Shown in pieces: positions 26,150 through 35,860 of a stretch of DNA of 64,000 bases. This DNA is from Caproicibacterium lactatifermentans. GTDB lineage: Bacteria; Bacillota; Clostridia; Oscillospirales; Acutalibacteraceae. A program made the position numbers and the translations under genes. The notes beneath the pieces are model-generated. The model was not told where the DNA came from. It saw only the letters and a list, made by a program, of their open reading frames with translations, and did no database searches. Position 1 is the first letter of the stretch. Each line of letters opens with the position of its first letter. The DNA is taken from NCBI RefSeq assembly GCF_013315815.1, contig NZ_CP046051.1, forward strand, positions 496,001 to 560,000, given 5' to 3'.

Positions 26150-26528
26150 TTCTCGTTTGTAGAGGAATAGACAGAACGGACAAAATAGATGGATTTTCCG
26201 CCCTGTTTGTGAGAATTTTGCAGAAGAACAAACGTAAGGCCATACCGATTTTTTAACTACCGTACTGTTGAAAATGTGGAAAATTCAACGCCAAAACCGG
26301 AAAATGGCTGATTTTGCGCACGATTTAGTTGAAAACACGGTTGAAAATGTTGAAGACTTTTTAACAGGTAAAGATTTACAAACTTTTTTAACATATATTA
26401 TGTAAACTAACAAGGCGGGCAAAAAAGATGGGAAGAAAAAATATAACAACGGATTTTCCAATTTAGAATAATAAATTGTACAAAAAGCATTAGAATGGAA
26501 AAATATTGTGTGGGCGGAGGGAGTGCCT
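26150..26528. other. Intergenic region with iterated GTTGAAAA motifs
   Basis: No gene. GTTGAAAA occurs at 26267-26274, 26328-26335 and 26340-26347, with GTTGAAG at 26349-26355 and the complement TTCAAC at 26284-26289, which makes GTTGAA-N11-TTCAAC with the first copy. These sit 170-260 bases before the DUF4358 gene. Confidence 0.4.
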
Positions 26529-27035
26529 GTGAGAAATCACGTGAAACCAAAATGGATTATCCTTTCAGTTTTAGCTGTAGCGCTGGCTGTGGTCATCGTG
26601 CTGGCCGGCGTGCATGCACTTCAGTCTCTGCATAAAGCGCAGCATCAGCTCCGGGCAGATGTACTGGCGGAAGAAATAGTGAATCAGCTGGGATATCAAA
26701 ATCAGTATACGCAGGTGCCATCCGCGTCTATACAAAAATATTATCCGATAGCAGCGGGCATGGTGGAAAGCCAGGGCATGTGGATTGCCAAGACAGGGGG
26801 TAGTGCCGATGAGCTGTGCTGCTTCCAGCTTTACCGTGCCGCAGATGCAGAGAAAATGAAGGCGGTTATTGCGGACCGTTTGGAGCAGAAGGCAAAGGCA
26901 TTTCACGGCCTGAACAGTGACCAGTATCAGCAGGTGCAAAAGGCCGCTGTTTATCAACAGGACCGATATGTGCTGGTGGCCATTTCCAGTGACCCTTCCG
27001 GAGAGGTGCATTTATTCCATAAGCTCCTCAAATAA
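26529..27035 (+). CDS. DUF4358-type membrane-anchored protein
   Basis: The 168-residue protein has one N-terminal transmembrane helix ('WIILSVLAVALAVVIVLAGV') and an extracytoplasmic domain with 'YYPIAAGMVESQGMWIAKTGGSADELCCFQ' and 'AEKMKAVIADRLEQKAKAF', the pattern of DUF4358 proteins, widespread in Clostridia and of unknown function. GTG 26529 is chosen because GGAGGGAG lies 6 bases upstream; GTG 26508 has no site. The last codons (FHKLLK) recur at 37762, see findings. Confidence 0.7.
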   Translation: MRNHVKPKWIILSVLAVALAVVIVLAGVHALQSLHKAQHQLRADVLAEEIVNQLGYQNQYTQVPSASIQKYYPIAAGMVESQGMWIAKTGGSADELCCFQLYRAADAEKMKAVIADRLEQKAKAFHGLNSDQYQQVQKAAVYQQDRYVLVAISSDPSGEVHLFHKLLK

Positions 27036-27149
27036 ATGTAAGTTTGTCAAACATATTGGACAGTGAAGAAGTGGAAAAATTCAGCAAAAGAGAGCCAATG
27101 AAGCAGTTTGGCAGCAGTTGCTTCCAAGAGCGCAGGATGGCCCTTTTTT

Positions 27150-27665
27150 TGATGGAAAAAAGCGGTTGGTAAATCTAAAATTATTATCTGTCTGGATGCA
27201 TTCCATTCGCACCCCACGGCGTGCAAACCACTGAACGGATTTTTTAAAAAATCGGCGGAAGAATATGTATTATGTTCCGGGTAAGCGCCAAGAAAACGCA
27301 GGTGAGAGTATTCGTCAATCGCCAGCTATATATTGAAACAAGTGCAGCTCTGGACCAGCAATACAGCGCATGGGGACTATCTTTACATCTATTTAGACGC
27401 GTTCCCATTTTTCTCATGACACGAAACAGAAATTCCGGCCAGCGTCGATATCCGTATTTTCACAGGCGGTGCCACAACTTAATAAGGCCAAGCTTCGGGT
27501 TTCTGCGCCGCATATTCTGAATTAACTTTAGTTCTTCTTCTGTATGCTGATTCGGATGACTGTGAGGCCTGCGTGACTGACAACGGAGAGTACCATCGTA
27601 CCGCCTTTTCCAAAAATAAACATAGGAACGGCTGTGGTTATATTTCCGACCCGCTCGGCCGACAC
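27150..27665 (-). pseudogene. Decayed IS481-like transposase
   Basis: Minus-strand fragments in shifting frames line up with an IS481/integrase-core transposase: 'SYVYFWKRRYDGTL', 'RRPHSHPNQHTEEELKLI', 'RRRNPKLGLIKLWHRL', 'FRVMRKMGT', then 'AIDEYSHLRFLGAYPEH' with 'TYSSADFLK', and 'MECIQTDNNFRF' carrying the second catalytic aspartate. Multiple frameshifts and stops and missing ends show that it is dead. The 0.9 kb between the DUF4358 gene and the LacI gene holds nothing else recognisable. Confidence 0.75.
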
Positions 27666-27934
27666 TAAATTCGCATTAGGGATTGCTTGTATTTCATATC
27701 TTGTGTTACACTGTTCATGCAGAAATGGGTACTTCCTTTCGGTTGAATGAGATGAAGTAACTTAAATTCTAACCGATTTTGAAACAAATCATATACAGCT
27801 ATCTTTTTTATACCTGAAATGTGCCTAGAATCTCCTGAATCCCCATTCTGTTTTTGCGTGCCGATACCATTACTTTCCACTCAATTTGTTAAATCACTAT
27901 AGGTTCACTTTTACTCCAGAAAGGAAACTTCGTT

Positions 27935-28981
27935 ATGGTCACCATTAAGCAAATGGCCGAAAAAATCGGTGTCAGCCCCACTACTGTTTCCAATGTCATT
28001 CACGGAAATACCCGGGAAGTTTCCCATTCCACGATCCAGAAAGTTCGTCAGGTCATTCGGGAATCTCATTACATTCCCAATATGACTGCACGCAATCTTG
28101 CCAGCAATCAGACACATATCATCGGCATTATCCTCTGCTTTGAAAAAGGAAGTGGTGCACAGGCACTGGCAGACCCTTTTAATGGCGAGTTGGTCGGTGC
28201 GATTGCCGCTGCCATTGAGGAGAGGCAGTTTTATATGATGGTGCACATCACCAATGCGGAGGATGAAGCCATTCAGCTTGCCCTTTCATGGAATGTAGAC
28301 GGACTTATCATCTGCAGCATGCACAAGGATCAGTGGTGCCGGATTGAAGAAGTTACGCATAAACCCGTGGTTTTCATCGATTCTTATTTTGATGGCAGAA
28401 AAGATTATGCAAATATCGGGCTGGAAGACCGATTCGGCGGCTACCAGATTACCTCTTACCTGATTGCGCACGGGCACACACGCATTGCCTTTTCCTCAGA
28501 TAACCTCATCGGCGTTGACCATGAGCGCTATCTGGGTTATAAAACTGCATTGGAGGAGCATGGCATCCGCTGTGAAAAAGGCTGGATGATTCCCTCCTCC
28601 CATGAGGATAAAACCAAAGCACCGGCAGAACTGCTGCGCCGGAGAAATGATTTCACAGCTGTTTTCTTTGTCTCTGATTATTATGCGATGCTTGCCATGA
28701 ATTATTTACAAGATAACGGCGTGCGCATACCGGAAGACCTTTCCGTCGTCGGCTTTGACGATAATATACTGGCACAGAATACCCGCCCGTCGCTGACCAC
28801 CATGCACCAGGAACCAGCAGAGAAAGGCCGGCTGGCAGTGGAGCTGCTCCTAAACATCATGCAGGGACATCCGCCGAAGCAACGAAATATCCACTTGCCT
28901 ACACACCTGGTTGAGCGCGGCAGCGTGCGCACCATCACAGATGAAACTGTTGAAAACAAGGAAAAAGGACTTGCACAATGA
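27935..28981 (+). CDS. LacI-family transcriptional regulator of the alpha-glucoside operon
   Basis: The 348-residue repressor has the LacI HTH 'VTIKQMAEKIGVSPTTVSNVIHGN' at its N terminus, with 'SHSTIQKVRQVIRESHYIPN' as the hinge lead-in, and a periplasmic-binding-like effector domain ('HIIGIILCFE', 'VFIDSYFDG', 'DLSVVGFDDNILA', 'LTTMHQEPAEKG'). AGAAAGGAAAC precedes the ATG. It lies upstream of, and probably controls, the binding protein-permease-GH31 operon at 30134; decayed IS sequence now separates the two. Confidence 0.92.
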   Translation: MVTIKQMAEKIGVSPTTVSNVIHGNTREVSHSTIQKVRQVIRESHYIPNMTARNLASNQTHIIGIILCFEKGSGAQALADPFNGELVGAIAAAIEERQFYMMVHITNAEDEAIQLALSWNVDGLIICSMHKDQWCRIEEVTHKPVVFIDSYFDGRKDYANIGLEDRFGGYQITSYLIAHGHTRIAFSSDNLIGVDHERYLGYKTALEEHGIRCEKGWMIPSSHEDKTKAPAELLRRRNDFTAVFFVSDYYAMLAMNYLQDNGVRIPEDLSVVGFDDNILAQNTRPSLTTMHQEPAEKGRLAVELLLNIMQGHPPKQRNIHLPTHLVERGSVRTITDETVENKEKGLAQ

Positions 28982-29156
28982 AAGGTGAAAAACGAAATGG
29001 GCTATCCGGAGAGGCAAACTCAGTTCACAAATATGGAGTTTACAGGGCCTACGGGCACTTTTGGGTTTCACCGGGAAATAAAAATATCGGCTTTCATGAT
29101 GAATACATTCCGCGAATTACCGTAATTTATGGGTGTGAATTTAGAATAAAGACAAA

Positions 29157-29196
29157 AAAGAAAGGCTGCGGAGAATTTCTCCACAGCCTTTCTTTT
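29157..29196 (+). terminator. Terminator after the LacI gene
   Basis: AAAGAAAGGCTG-C-GGA pairs with TCC-A-CAGCCTTTCTTTT around GAATTTC. Confidence 0.8.
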
Positions 29197-29402
29197 GTTG
29201 TCACACTGACTTTGCCCCGTCTGTGCAGCTTTTATGGCAGCCATCACACTACCGTGAAAACCGGTTTCCGCAGGCTCCTTTGCTTTGCTTATTTCCTCTG
29301 CTAAAATCCATTGTAACCGCTTCCCTGAAAATAAGGCAATGCTCTGTTCTGCACGATTGGACTATACCCGATAAAACGGACAGTAAAAAAAGAGATCTTT
29401 TT

Positions 29403-29855
29403 ATGCCCAGAAAATATACAAAAGTTGAGTTACTGAACGAAGAGGTACTTCGGTGCAAAACAGCCGGAAAGAAACCAATCGGGAAATAGCAGAAAGTTAT
29501 GAATTGAGCAAACAACAAATTAAAGGGTTGGCGAAACCAACAGGCAAAAGGGGATAAAGACCAGTGGCTGATAGGGCCGATTACGGATTGTCAGCGGCGT
29601 GGAAAGCAGACCTACGGATGCCGCCAGGCGTAATGCGAAAATATGATTTGCTTTCGCCAATACGTCGGCATTGGCCATTGTACATTACAAACAGGCGGTA
29701 TATAAATATCCGAACCTGTTAAAAAGGACTTTTGAGCAGCCGCTGCCCAATTACTTCTGGGTTACGGACATTACCTACATTCCTAACGCAAAACGAATGT
29801 CGTATTTGTGTGTGCTGATACAATTAGTTTTCGTATGTTTATACGGATCAATTTG
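29403..29855 (+). pseudogene. Decayed IS3-family transposase (orfA and orfB fragments)
   Basis: The region starts with an OrfA-like 'MPRKYTKVELLNEEVLRC', followed after a frameshift by 'NREIAESYELSKQQIKGL'. OrfB-like pieces follow in other frames: 'MRKYDLLSPIRRHWPLYITN', 'YKYPNLLKRTFEQPLPN' and 'YFWVTDITYIPNAKRMSYL' with the first catalytic aspartate. The 3' half is gone. It sits in the 1.1-kb gap between LacI and its presumed operon; the rest of the gap shows no gene. Confidence 0.8.
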
Positions 29856-29976
29856 TTAGATTGCTATAAACCGGAAAAAACGATTCCCGGTGTGGGCCGT
29901 ACGCACCGCTTTGGGCACCAAAAAGAGCAGTTCCCAGTTTCGGCGATTTTATGCGTAGAAAATCAAAAATATTAAA

Positions 29977-30022
29977 ACTTATGCGCAAAAGTATTGCAAA
30001 ACGAAAATATATGATATATAAA
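29977..30022 (+). promoter_or_regulatory. Promoter and LacI-type operator of the alpha-glucoside operon
   Basis: TTGCAA (29994-29999) and TATAAA (30017-30022) are 17 bases apart. Immediately upstream, ACTTATGCGCAAAAGT (29977-29992) matches its own complement at 14 of 16 positions around a central GCGC, the shape of a LacI/GalR-family operator. Confidence 0.6.
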
Positions 30023-30133
30023 AATCACATAAAATCAGCTTATACCAGATAAACTTTTGCGACAAAGTGATAATTGTGGCATATTGGGAAATGCTGATTC
30101 ACAATCTTTTGGAGGAAAAGGAGTTGTTTAAAA

Positions 30134-31504
30134 ATGAAAGGTAAAAAGTTGCTGGCATTAGTAACGGCTGGTGCAATGTGTGCGGTTGCATTAACAGGAT
30201 GCGGCGGAAACCCAGGAGCTTCTTCCGGAGCTGCTGGTTCCACTGCGGCGGACACCTCTGCAGGCGGAGTGCCCAGTGATAAAAATGTGAGCATTAATAT
30301 TTTCCAGTTCAAAGTTGAGGCAAAGGATGCCTTTCAAAAAGCCATTGACGCTTACCAGAAGAAGCACCCGAATGTTAAGATTAACATGGAAACCGTCGGC
30401 GGCGGAGACGATTATGGCGCCGCGCTGAAAACAAAGATGAAGTCTGACCCGCCGGTCATCTTTAACATCGGCGGTCCGCAGGACGTGAAAGACTGGAACA
30501 GCAAGCTGGAAGACCTTTCCGACCAGCAATGGATTTCTCATTTGCCGGAGGATTCCCTAGCCGATGTCAAGGATGGCAGCAAAGTTTTGGGAATGCCGTT
30601 TGACCTTGAGGGCTATGGCATTGTCATTAACCGCAAAATGTTTGAGGATGCCGGTGTGTCTTATGATTCAATGCTGACCTTTGATGGCATGAAGAAAGGC
30701 TTTGATACCCTAAAAGCCAAGATTGAAAAGGGCGACATGAAATCCAAATATCCGCAGTTGGAGGCGGTTATGGAGTATCCGGCCAAGGAAACATGGGTTA
30801 TCGGTGACCATGACATCAACCCGGCTTTGGGGCAGGACTTTAAGAATGCAGCCGAAGCATTTAACGCCAAGGAGCTTCCATTTAAGGCGGCGGACGGCTA
30901 CAAGAAGATGATCGATTTTCAGGCAAGCTACACCACCAACGCAAAGAACCGCGGCACTCTGAATTCTATCGATTATAGCACTTCTTTGGAGGGCGGCCTT
31001 GCTATCGAGCGTGTTGCTGCCATTGAGCAGGGCAACTGGATTGCACCGTCTGTTACCAATGTGGATGCTAACGTGCTGCAGAAACTGGATGTGCTGCCGC
31101 TTCCGGTGCCGGGCTTCTCTGACGGCAAATGGCCGGTTGGCGTGCCGATGTACTGGGCTGTGAATAAAGATGCGGATGCTGACAAGAAAGCTGCTGCAAA
31201 AGATTTTCTGAACTTTATGTATCAGTCCGATGAAGGCAAGCAAATTATTATCAATGACGCGAAGTTCGCGGTCGCATTTGACAACTATGGCAGCCTGAAG
31301 CCGTCAGACCCGCTAAACCAGCGTATTATGAAGGCCGTGGAAGAAAAGAAGACAATTCCTGGCTGGGTTTACAACGGCGCACCGGCAACCTGGACACAGA
31401 AAGTGGCAGGCGCCAATGTGCAGAAATACCTGAGCGGTGAGGAAACATGGGACCAGGTCGTGAAGAACTGCAAGGACCAGTGGAAATCCATGAGAGCTTC
31501 CTGA
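30134..31504 (+). CDS. Sugar ABC transporter substrate-binding lipoprotein (alpha-glucoside operon)
   Basis: The 456-residue family-1 extracellular solute-binding protein has a signal peptide and lipobox 'AVALTGCGGNPG' with lipid-bearing cysteine 23, then a Ser/Ala/Gly linker. The mature part has 'HPNVKINMETVGGGDDYG' and 'LGMPFDLEGYGIVINRKMF', common to oligosaccharide-binding proteins. GGAGG and AGGAG stretches stand upstream of the ATG. With two downstream permeases and a GH31 glucosidase, an alpha-glucoside such as maltose, isomaltose or a longer oligomer is the likely ligand. Confidence 0.9.
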   Translation: MKGKKLLALVTAGAMCAVALTGCGGNPGASSGAAGSTAADTSAGGVPSDKNVSINIFQFKVEAKDAFQKAIDAYQKKHPNVKINMETVGGGDDYGAALKTKMKSDPPVIFNIGGPQDVKDWNSKLEDLSDQQWISHLPEDSLADVKDGSKVLGMPFDLEGYGIVINRKMFEDAGVSYDSMLTFDGMKKGFDTLKAKIEKGDMKSKYPQLEAVMEYPAKETWVIGDHDINPALGQDFKNAAEAFNAKELPFKAADGYKKMIDFQASYTTNAKNRGTLNSIDYSTSLEGGLAIERVAAIEQGNWIAPSVTNVDANVLQKLDVLPLPVPGFSDGKWPVGVPMYWAVNKDADADKKAAAKDFLNFMYQSDEGKQIIINDAKFAVAFDNYGSLKPSDPLNQRIMKAVEEKKTIPGWVYNGAPATWTQKVAGANVQKYLSGEETWDQVVKNCKDQWKSMRAS

Positions 31505-31533
31505 GCAGATAAAAACTGAAAGTGCCTGAATCG

Positions 31534-31561
31534 GGAGTCGCCGCTTTCAAACGGCGGCTCC
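31534..31561 (+). promoter_or_regulatory. Stem-loop after the binding-protein gene
   Basis: GGAGTCGCCG and CGGCGGCTCC form a 10-bp stem with one G-T pair around CTTTCAAA and no T tract. Such a hairpin can protect the upstream mRNA and favour high binding-protein levels over the permeases. Confidence 0.55.
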
Positions 31562-31598
31562 TGTGCTAAATGAAATCAAGTCTAAGGGGGAATCACGG

Positions 31599-32462
31599 AT
31601 GCAAAAGAGCAAAACACGGTTTTGGCTGTTTTTGGCGCCTGCGCTGATTGCTTTTGTGCTCGTTGTGCTTATTCCCACAATCATGGGATTCTGGTATGCC
31701 TTCACAGACTGGAACGGAATCTCAGAGCGTGCCAACTTTGTGGGAGCTCGTAATTTCGTAACCATTTTTCAGGACCAGACTTTTCTGCACGCTTTTGGAT
31801 TCACGGCTTTGTTTGCCTTGTGCGCAATGGTACTAGTCAATGTCGTAGGCTTTGCTCTGGCGCTTCTGGTGACACAGACTTTTCCCGGCGCAACTGCCCT
31901 GCGCGGCATTTTCTTCATGCCAAACCTGATTGGCGGGCTGCTGCTCGGCTTTACATGGCAGTTTATATTTACATCTGTCTTTACGGCAATTGGCAAAGCA
32001 ACCGGAATGCATTTTCTGATAGGCTGGCTGTCCAATCCGCAGACCGGCTTCTGGGGGCTGCTGATTTTAACCGTCTGGCAGCTTTCCGGCTACATGATGA
32101 TTATTTATATTGCGCAAATCCAGCAGATACCAGAATCTATCAAGGAGGCAGCACGCATTGACGGCGCCGGTGCGGGCAGTATGCTGGTTCACATTACGAT
32201 GCCGCTGATGATGCCTGCCTTCACAATCGGTTTGTTCATGACTATCTCCAATTCCTTCAAAATGTTTGACCAGAACCTGGCATTGACAGCCGGCGGCCCT
32301 TACCGCGCAACCGAGATGCTGGCGCTGAATATTTACAACTCCGCCTTTGCGGAAAATCGCTTGGGCATTGCACAGGCAAAGGGTATCATTTTCCTGATTG
32401 TCGTTGCCGCCATTGGCATTACCCAACTGATGCTTACCAAGCGGAAGGAGGTTGAGATGTAA
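31599..32462 (+). CDS. Sugar ABC transporter permease, MalF-like
   Basis: The 287-residue protein has about six membrane helices and the EAA coupling loop 'SIKEAARIDGAGAGSMLVHI', which docks onto the ATPase. ATG 31599 follows AAGGGGG at a good distance; the earlier frame start at 31563 lacks a site. Its stop overlaps the next gene (TAATG), indicating translational coupling. MalF-type permeases pair with a MalG-type subunit, encoded next. Confidence 0.9.
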   Translation: MQKSKTRFWLFLAPALIAFVLVVLIPTIMGFWYAFTDWNGISERANFVGARNFVTIFQDQTFLHAFGFTALFALCAMVLVNVVGFALALLVTQTFPGATALRGIFFMPNLIGGLLLGFTWQFIFTSVFTAIGKATGMHFLIGWLSNPQTGFWGLLILTVWQLSGYMMIIYIAQIQQIPESIKEAARIDGAGAGSMLVHITMPLMMPAFTIGLFMTISNSFKMFDQNLALTAGGPYRATEMLALNIYNSAFAENRLGIAQAKGIIFLIVVAAIGITQLMLTKRKEVEM

Positions 32463-33322
32463 TGGAAAACACCCAAACAGCAAAAACCGGAATGCACCGC
32501 AAAAATAAAACCAAGAAGGCGACATTCGTTGTCATCGGCATTTTACTGGGCATTCTGTTTTTATTCCCAATCTTTATTCTGATGCTGAATTCCTTTAAGA
32601 ATCAGCGTGGAATCTTTATGAATGTGCTGGGCTTTCCGGATGCAAAGACCTTTACACTAAAGAACTATGTGCAGGCTTTTCAGTCTTTGGATTATGTGAC
32701 GTCGTTTATGAATTCACTGGTCATCACGGTCGTGTCCACGGCGCTGATTATGCTGGTATCCTCCATGGCAGCATGGGTGCTGGTGCGATACAAGACAAAG
32801 GTGAGTTCTGTCATTTTCATGCTGTTCGCCGCTGCCATGCTGATTCCCTTTCAGTGTGTGATGCTGCCGCTGATGAGCCTTGGCTCCGCTCTACACATGA
32901 TTAACCGCGTTGGATTGGTTATCATGTATGTTGGCTTCGGTACCAGTATGTCCATCATCATGTTCCATGGTTTCATTAAAAATGTGCCGGAAGAACTGGA
33001 GGAGGCCGCCACGATTGACGGTTGCAATTCCATTCAGCTTTTCTTCATCATTGTGGTGCCGCTGCTCAAAACCATTATGATTACAGTCGCCATCCTGAAT
33101 GTGATGTGGATTTGGAACGATTATCTGCTGCCATCCCTGGTGATTAACAAACCCGGCTGGCAGACTCTGCCGCTGAAGACCTATCTGTTCTTTGGGCAGT
33201 TCTCCAAGCGCTGGGATTTGGCGTCTGCTGGACTGATGCTGTGCATCATCCCAATCGTTATTTTCTATCTTGCCTGCCAGAAGTACATCGTCAAAGGTGT
33301 GACAGAAGGAGCAATTAAATAA
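32462..33322 (+). CDS. Sugar ABC transporter permease, MalG-like
   Basis: The 286-residue partner permease has about six helices and the EAA loop 'VPEELEEAATIDGCNSIQLF', plus the MalG-type C terminus 'QKYIVKGVTEGAIK'. It starts inside the stop of the preceding permease gene. No ATP-binding protein follows, so the importer must borrow an ATPase from elsewhere (MsiK/MalK type). Confidence 0.92.
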   Translation: MENTQTAKTGMHRKNKTKKATFVVIGILLGILFLFPIFILMLNSFKNQRGIFMNVLGFPDAKTFTLKNYVQAFQSLDYVTSFMNSLVITVVSTALIMLVSSMAAWVLVRYKTKVSSVIFMLFAAAMLIPFQCVMLPLMSLGSALHMINRVGLVIMYVGFGTSMSIIMFHGFIKNVPEELEEAATIDGCNSIQLFFIIVVPLLKTIMITVAILNVMWIWNDYLLPSLVINKPGWQTLPLKTYLFFGQFSKRWDLASAGLMLCIIPIVIFYLACQKYIVKGVTEGAIK

Positions 33323-33345
33323 AATATTGAATGAAATGTGCGAAA

Positions 33346-33376
33346 GACCGGATTGCGCTGTGCATCCGGCCTTTTT
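33346..33376 (+). terminator. Attenuator-like hairpin between permease and glucosidase genes
   Basis: CCGGAT and ATCCGG (33348-33353, 33364-33369) with flanking pairs, followed by CTTTTTG. As the next gene lacks an obvious own promoter, it probably lowers rather than abolishes read-through. Confidence 0.6.
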
Positions 33377-33426
33377 GCTGAAAAGCAGGGAATTTATGAA
33401 ACAGAAGATTACAGGAGGACATTACT

Positions 33427-35487
33427 ATGATTAGACGCTATTCATTCGGGCATCCGTTTCAGACCGATGCGGTGGTGAAAGACCTGCCGCCCATACATGG
33501 GCCGGTGCCGTATTTTACAGTGGAAAATGATGACTGCACACTTGCCTGCCCACTTAGCAGCGACACGATTGTTTATGGCTTAGGTGAAACCGTGCGCGGT
33601 ATCAATAAACGCGGCTGGCATTACTGCAGCAACTGCTCAGACGAACCGCAGCACACAGAGGGCAAACAGTCCCTGTATGCGTCGGACAATTTTCTGCTGC
33701 TGGCGGGGAAAGGGCAGATGTTCGGCGTATTTCTGGATTATCCCGGGAAAGTCGATTATGACATTGGTTACACCAATATGAACCATATGGCGGTGACTGT
33801 GGGGAATGCCGACTATGACCTTTATATCATAGAAGGCAAAAGTGCAGAGGAGATTGTGCATCAGTTCCGTGGGCTGATTGGCAGAAGCTATATTGCGCCA
33901 AAGTGGGCTTTTGGCTATGGACAGAGCCGCTGGAGCTATTACAGCGAAGATGAAGTACGCGAAGTGGTGCAGAAACATCGGGAAAATCATGTACCGCTCG
34001 ATATGGTATACCTTGATATTGATTATATGGACCATTACAAGGACTTTACCCTGAATGACAAAACCTTTCCGGATTTTGCCGAGTTTGTGCAGGAAATGCG
34101 GCGGCAGAATATCCACCTTGTGCCGATTATTGATGCCGGTGTTAAGCAGGAAAGAGGCTATGATGTTTGTGACGAGGGGCTGGAAAACGGCTATTTCTGC
34201 AAAAAAGAGGACGGCACTCCTTTTGTGGGCGCGGTCTGGCCGGGCAAAGCTTATTTTCCGGACTTTTTAAATCCGGAGGTGCGCGCGTGGTTCGGCGGAA
34301 AGTACCGCTTCCTGCTGGATAAAGGCATTGACGGATTTTGGAATGATATGAATGAACCGGCGCTATTCTATTCGGAGGACGGACTGAAAGCCGCCTTTGC
34401 GGAGATGAAAAAGCTGGAAGGCAAAAATTTGGATATGGATAAGGTCAACTATTTCCGCGAGCTGGTCACCGGTTTGTCAAACAACCCGAAGGACTATGAG
34501 AGTTTCTACCATAATTGCGGCGGAAAGCGGGTGCGTCACGACAAGATTCATAACCTTTATGGCTATAATATGACGCGTTCCGCCGGGGAAGCCTTTGAAA
34601 AATACTGTCCGAATAAACGGGTACTGATGTTCTCCCGTTCCTCTATGGTGGGAATGCACCGTTACGGCGGTGTCTGGACAGGTGATAACTGCTCATGGTG
34701 GAGTCATTTGCTGCTGGAAATTCAGATGATGCCATCCCTGAATATGTGCGGTTTCCTGTATTCAGGTGCGGACATTGGAGGCTTTGGGGACAACGCCACG
34801 GCTGACCTGCTTCTGCGCTGGACTGCATTTGGCGTCTTTACACCGCTTATGCGAAACCACTCCGCACTGGGTACCCGCTGTCAGGAAGTCTACCGCTTCC
34901 CGGAGGTACTGCCGGTATTCCGGAACCTGATTGGCATTCGCTATGCACTGCTGCCGTATCTTTACAGTGAATATATGAAAGCCACACTACAGGACACTAT
35001 GTACTTTAAACCGCTGGCATTCGTTTACCCGCAGGACGAGGACGCCGCACGGGTGCAGGACCAGCTCATGCTGGGCGACGAACTGATGGTGACACCGGTT
35101 TACACACAGAATGCCGTGGGCAGGACGGTCTATCTGCCGGAGCCGATGAAACTGGTTCGGATGCATTCCGCACAGGAAATTCAGACGGAGCAGATGGAAA
35201 AGGGATACCACTATATTCCAATCGCTCTGGATGAGATTGTCTTTTTCCTGCGTTCAGACCGGATGATTCCTCTTGCAAAGGGCGGAGAAAGTGTACCGGA
35301 AGTCGATTTTGGTGACTTGACGCTGCTTGTCAATGTGCAGCACTGTGCCGCTTATCAATATTACAGCGATGACGGCTGCAGCAAAGATTATGATAACCCA
35401 AAAAATCGCACCTGCATTACGATGAAAGCCGATGGTACGGTTTCCGCAGAGGGACAGCTCCCAGTAAAACTTGATGTAAAGAGATAA
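33427..35487 (+). CDS. GH31 alpha-glucosidase
   Basis: A 686-residue cytosolic glycoside hydrolase that would split imported alpha-glucosides. The GH31 nucleophile aspartate is in 'GIDGFWNDMNEPALF'; other family blocks are 'WAFGYGQSRWSYYSEDEV', 'LDMVYLDIDYMDHYKDFTLN', 'RSSMVGMHRYGGVWTGDN' with the acid/base region, and 'GFLYSGADIGGFGDNATADL'. No signal peptide. GGAGGA precedes the ATG. It is the last gene of the LacI-controlled operon and ends at a strong terminator. Confidence 0.95.
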   Translation: MIRRYSFGHPFQTDAVVKDLPPIHGPVPYFTVENDDCTLACPLSSDTIVYGLGETVRGINKRGWHYCSNCSDEPQHTEGKQSLYASDNFLLLAGKGQMFGVFLDYPGKVDYDIGYTNMNHMAVTVGNADYDLYIIEGKSAEEIVHQFRGLIGRSYIAPKWAFGYGQSRWSYYSEDEVREVVQKHRENHVPLDMVYLDIDYMDHYKDFTLNDKTFPDFAEFVQEMRRQNIHLVPIIDAGVKQERGYDVCDEGLENGYFCKKEDGTPFVGAVWPGKAYFPDFLNPEVRAWFGGKYRFLLDKGIDGFWNDMNEPALFYSEDGLKAAFAEMKKLEGKNLDMDKVNYFRELVTGLSNNPKDYESFYHNCGGKRVRHDKIHNLYGYNMTRSAGEAFEKYCPNKRVLMFSRSSMVGMHRYGGVWTGDNCSWWSHLLLEIQMMPSLNMCGFLYSGADIGGFGDNATADLLLRWTAFGVFTPLMRNHSALGTRCQEVYRFPEVLPVFRNLIGIRYALLPYLYSEYMKATLQDTMYFKPLAFVYPQDEDAARVQDQLMLGDELMVTPVYTQNAVGRTVYLPEPMKLVRMHSAQEIQTEQMEKGYHYIPIALDEIVFFLRSDRMIPLAKGGESVPEVDFGDLTLLVNVQHCAAYQYYSDDGCSKDYDNPKNRTCITMKADGTVSAEGQLPVKLDVKR

Positions 35488-35518
35488 AAGCCCTGACGCA
35501 GAATAGCTGTGATTTAAG

Positions 35519-35559
35519 CGGCCTTGCTCCGGTTTTTAAACGGAGTGAGGCCGTTTTTT
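35519..35559 (+). terminator. Terminator of the alpha-glucoside operon
   Basis: CGGCCT-T-GCTCCG and CGGAGTGAGGCCG form a long stem followed by TTTTTT. Confidence 0.88.
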
Positions 35560-35589
35560 AAGTTGATACGTTCATAATAGTAAAATCAT

Positions 35590-35747
35590 CAGAGGCAAGC
35601 TTCACTACCGTTATAAAAAAGATGATACAAGCCAGTGAACGCGACCGTCCGAATGTGCAGTTCCTATGTTCTTGTCTAGTTCACTGAATGGGGAGATGGA
35701 GAGCCCTTCAAAAACTACATTGAGCAGCATCCTGAAGTGTACCCCGT
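35590..35747 (+). pseudogene. IS630-like transposase remnant, left part
   Basis: The plus strand encodes 'VIKKMIQASERDRPNVQ', which resembles the middle of IS630/Tc1-type transposases, then runs into stops. The matching C-terminal piece lies beyond the IS3-family element (37659-37769). This suggests that the IS3 element sits inside or beside an older IS630 copy. Confidence 0.5.
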
Positions 35748-35860
35748 TGTTCGGACAAAATAATCAAACTTGAAATCCGAAAGCTGAATCCGTGATATAA
35801 TGTTCCTGCTTTACTGACAGACAGGATAGGGCAACGCTGGAGAGCGACCCGAGCGGGCTG

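Noticed and set aside
28978..29304. 108-codon ORF directly after the LacI gene
   Set aside because: It runs through the LacI terminator hairpin and shows no family resemblance.
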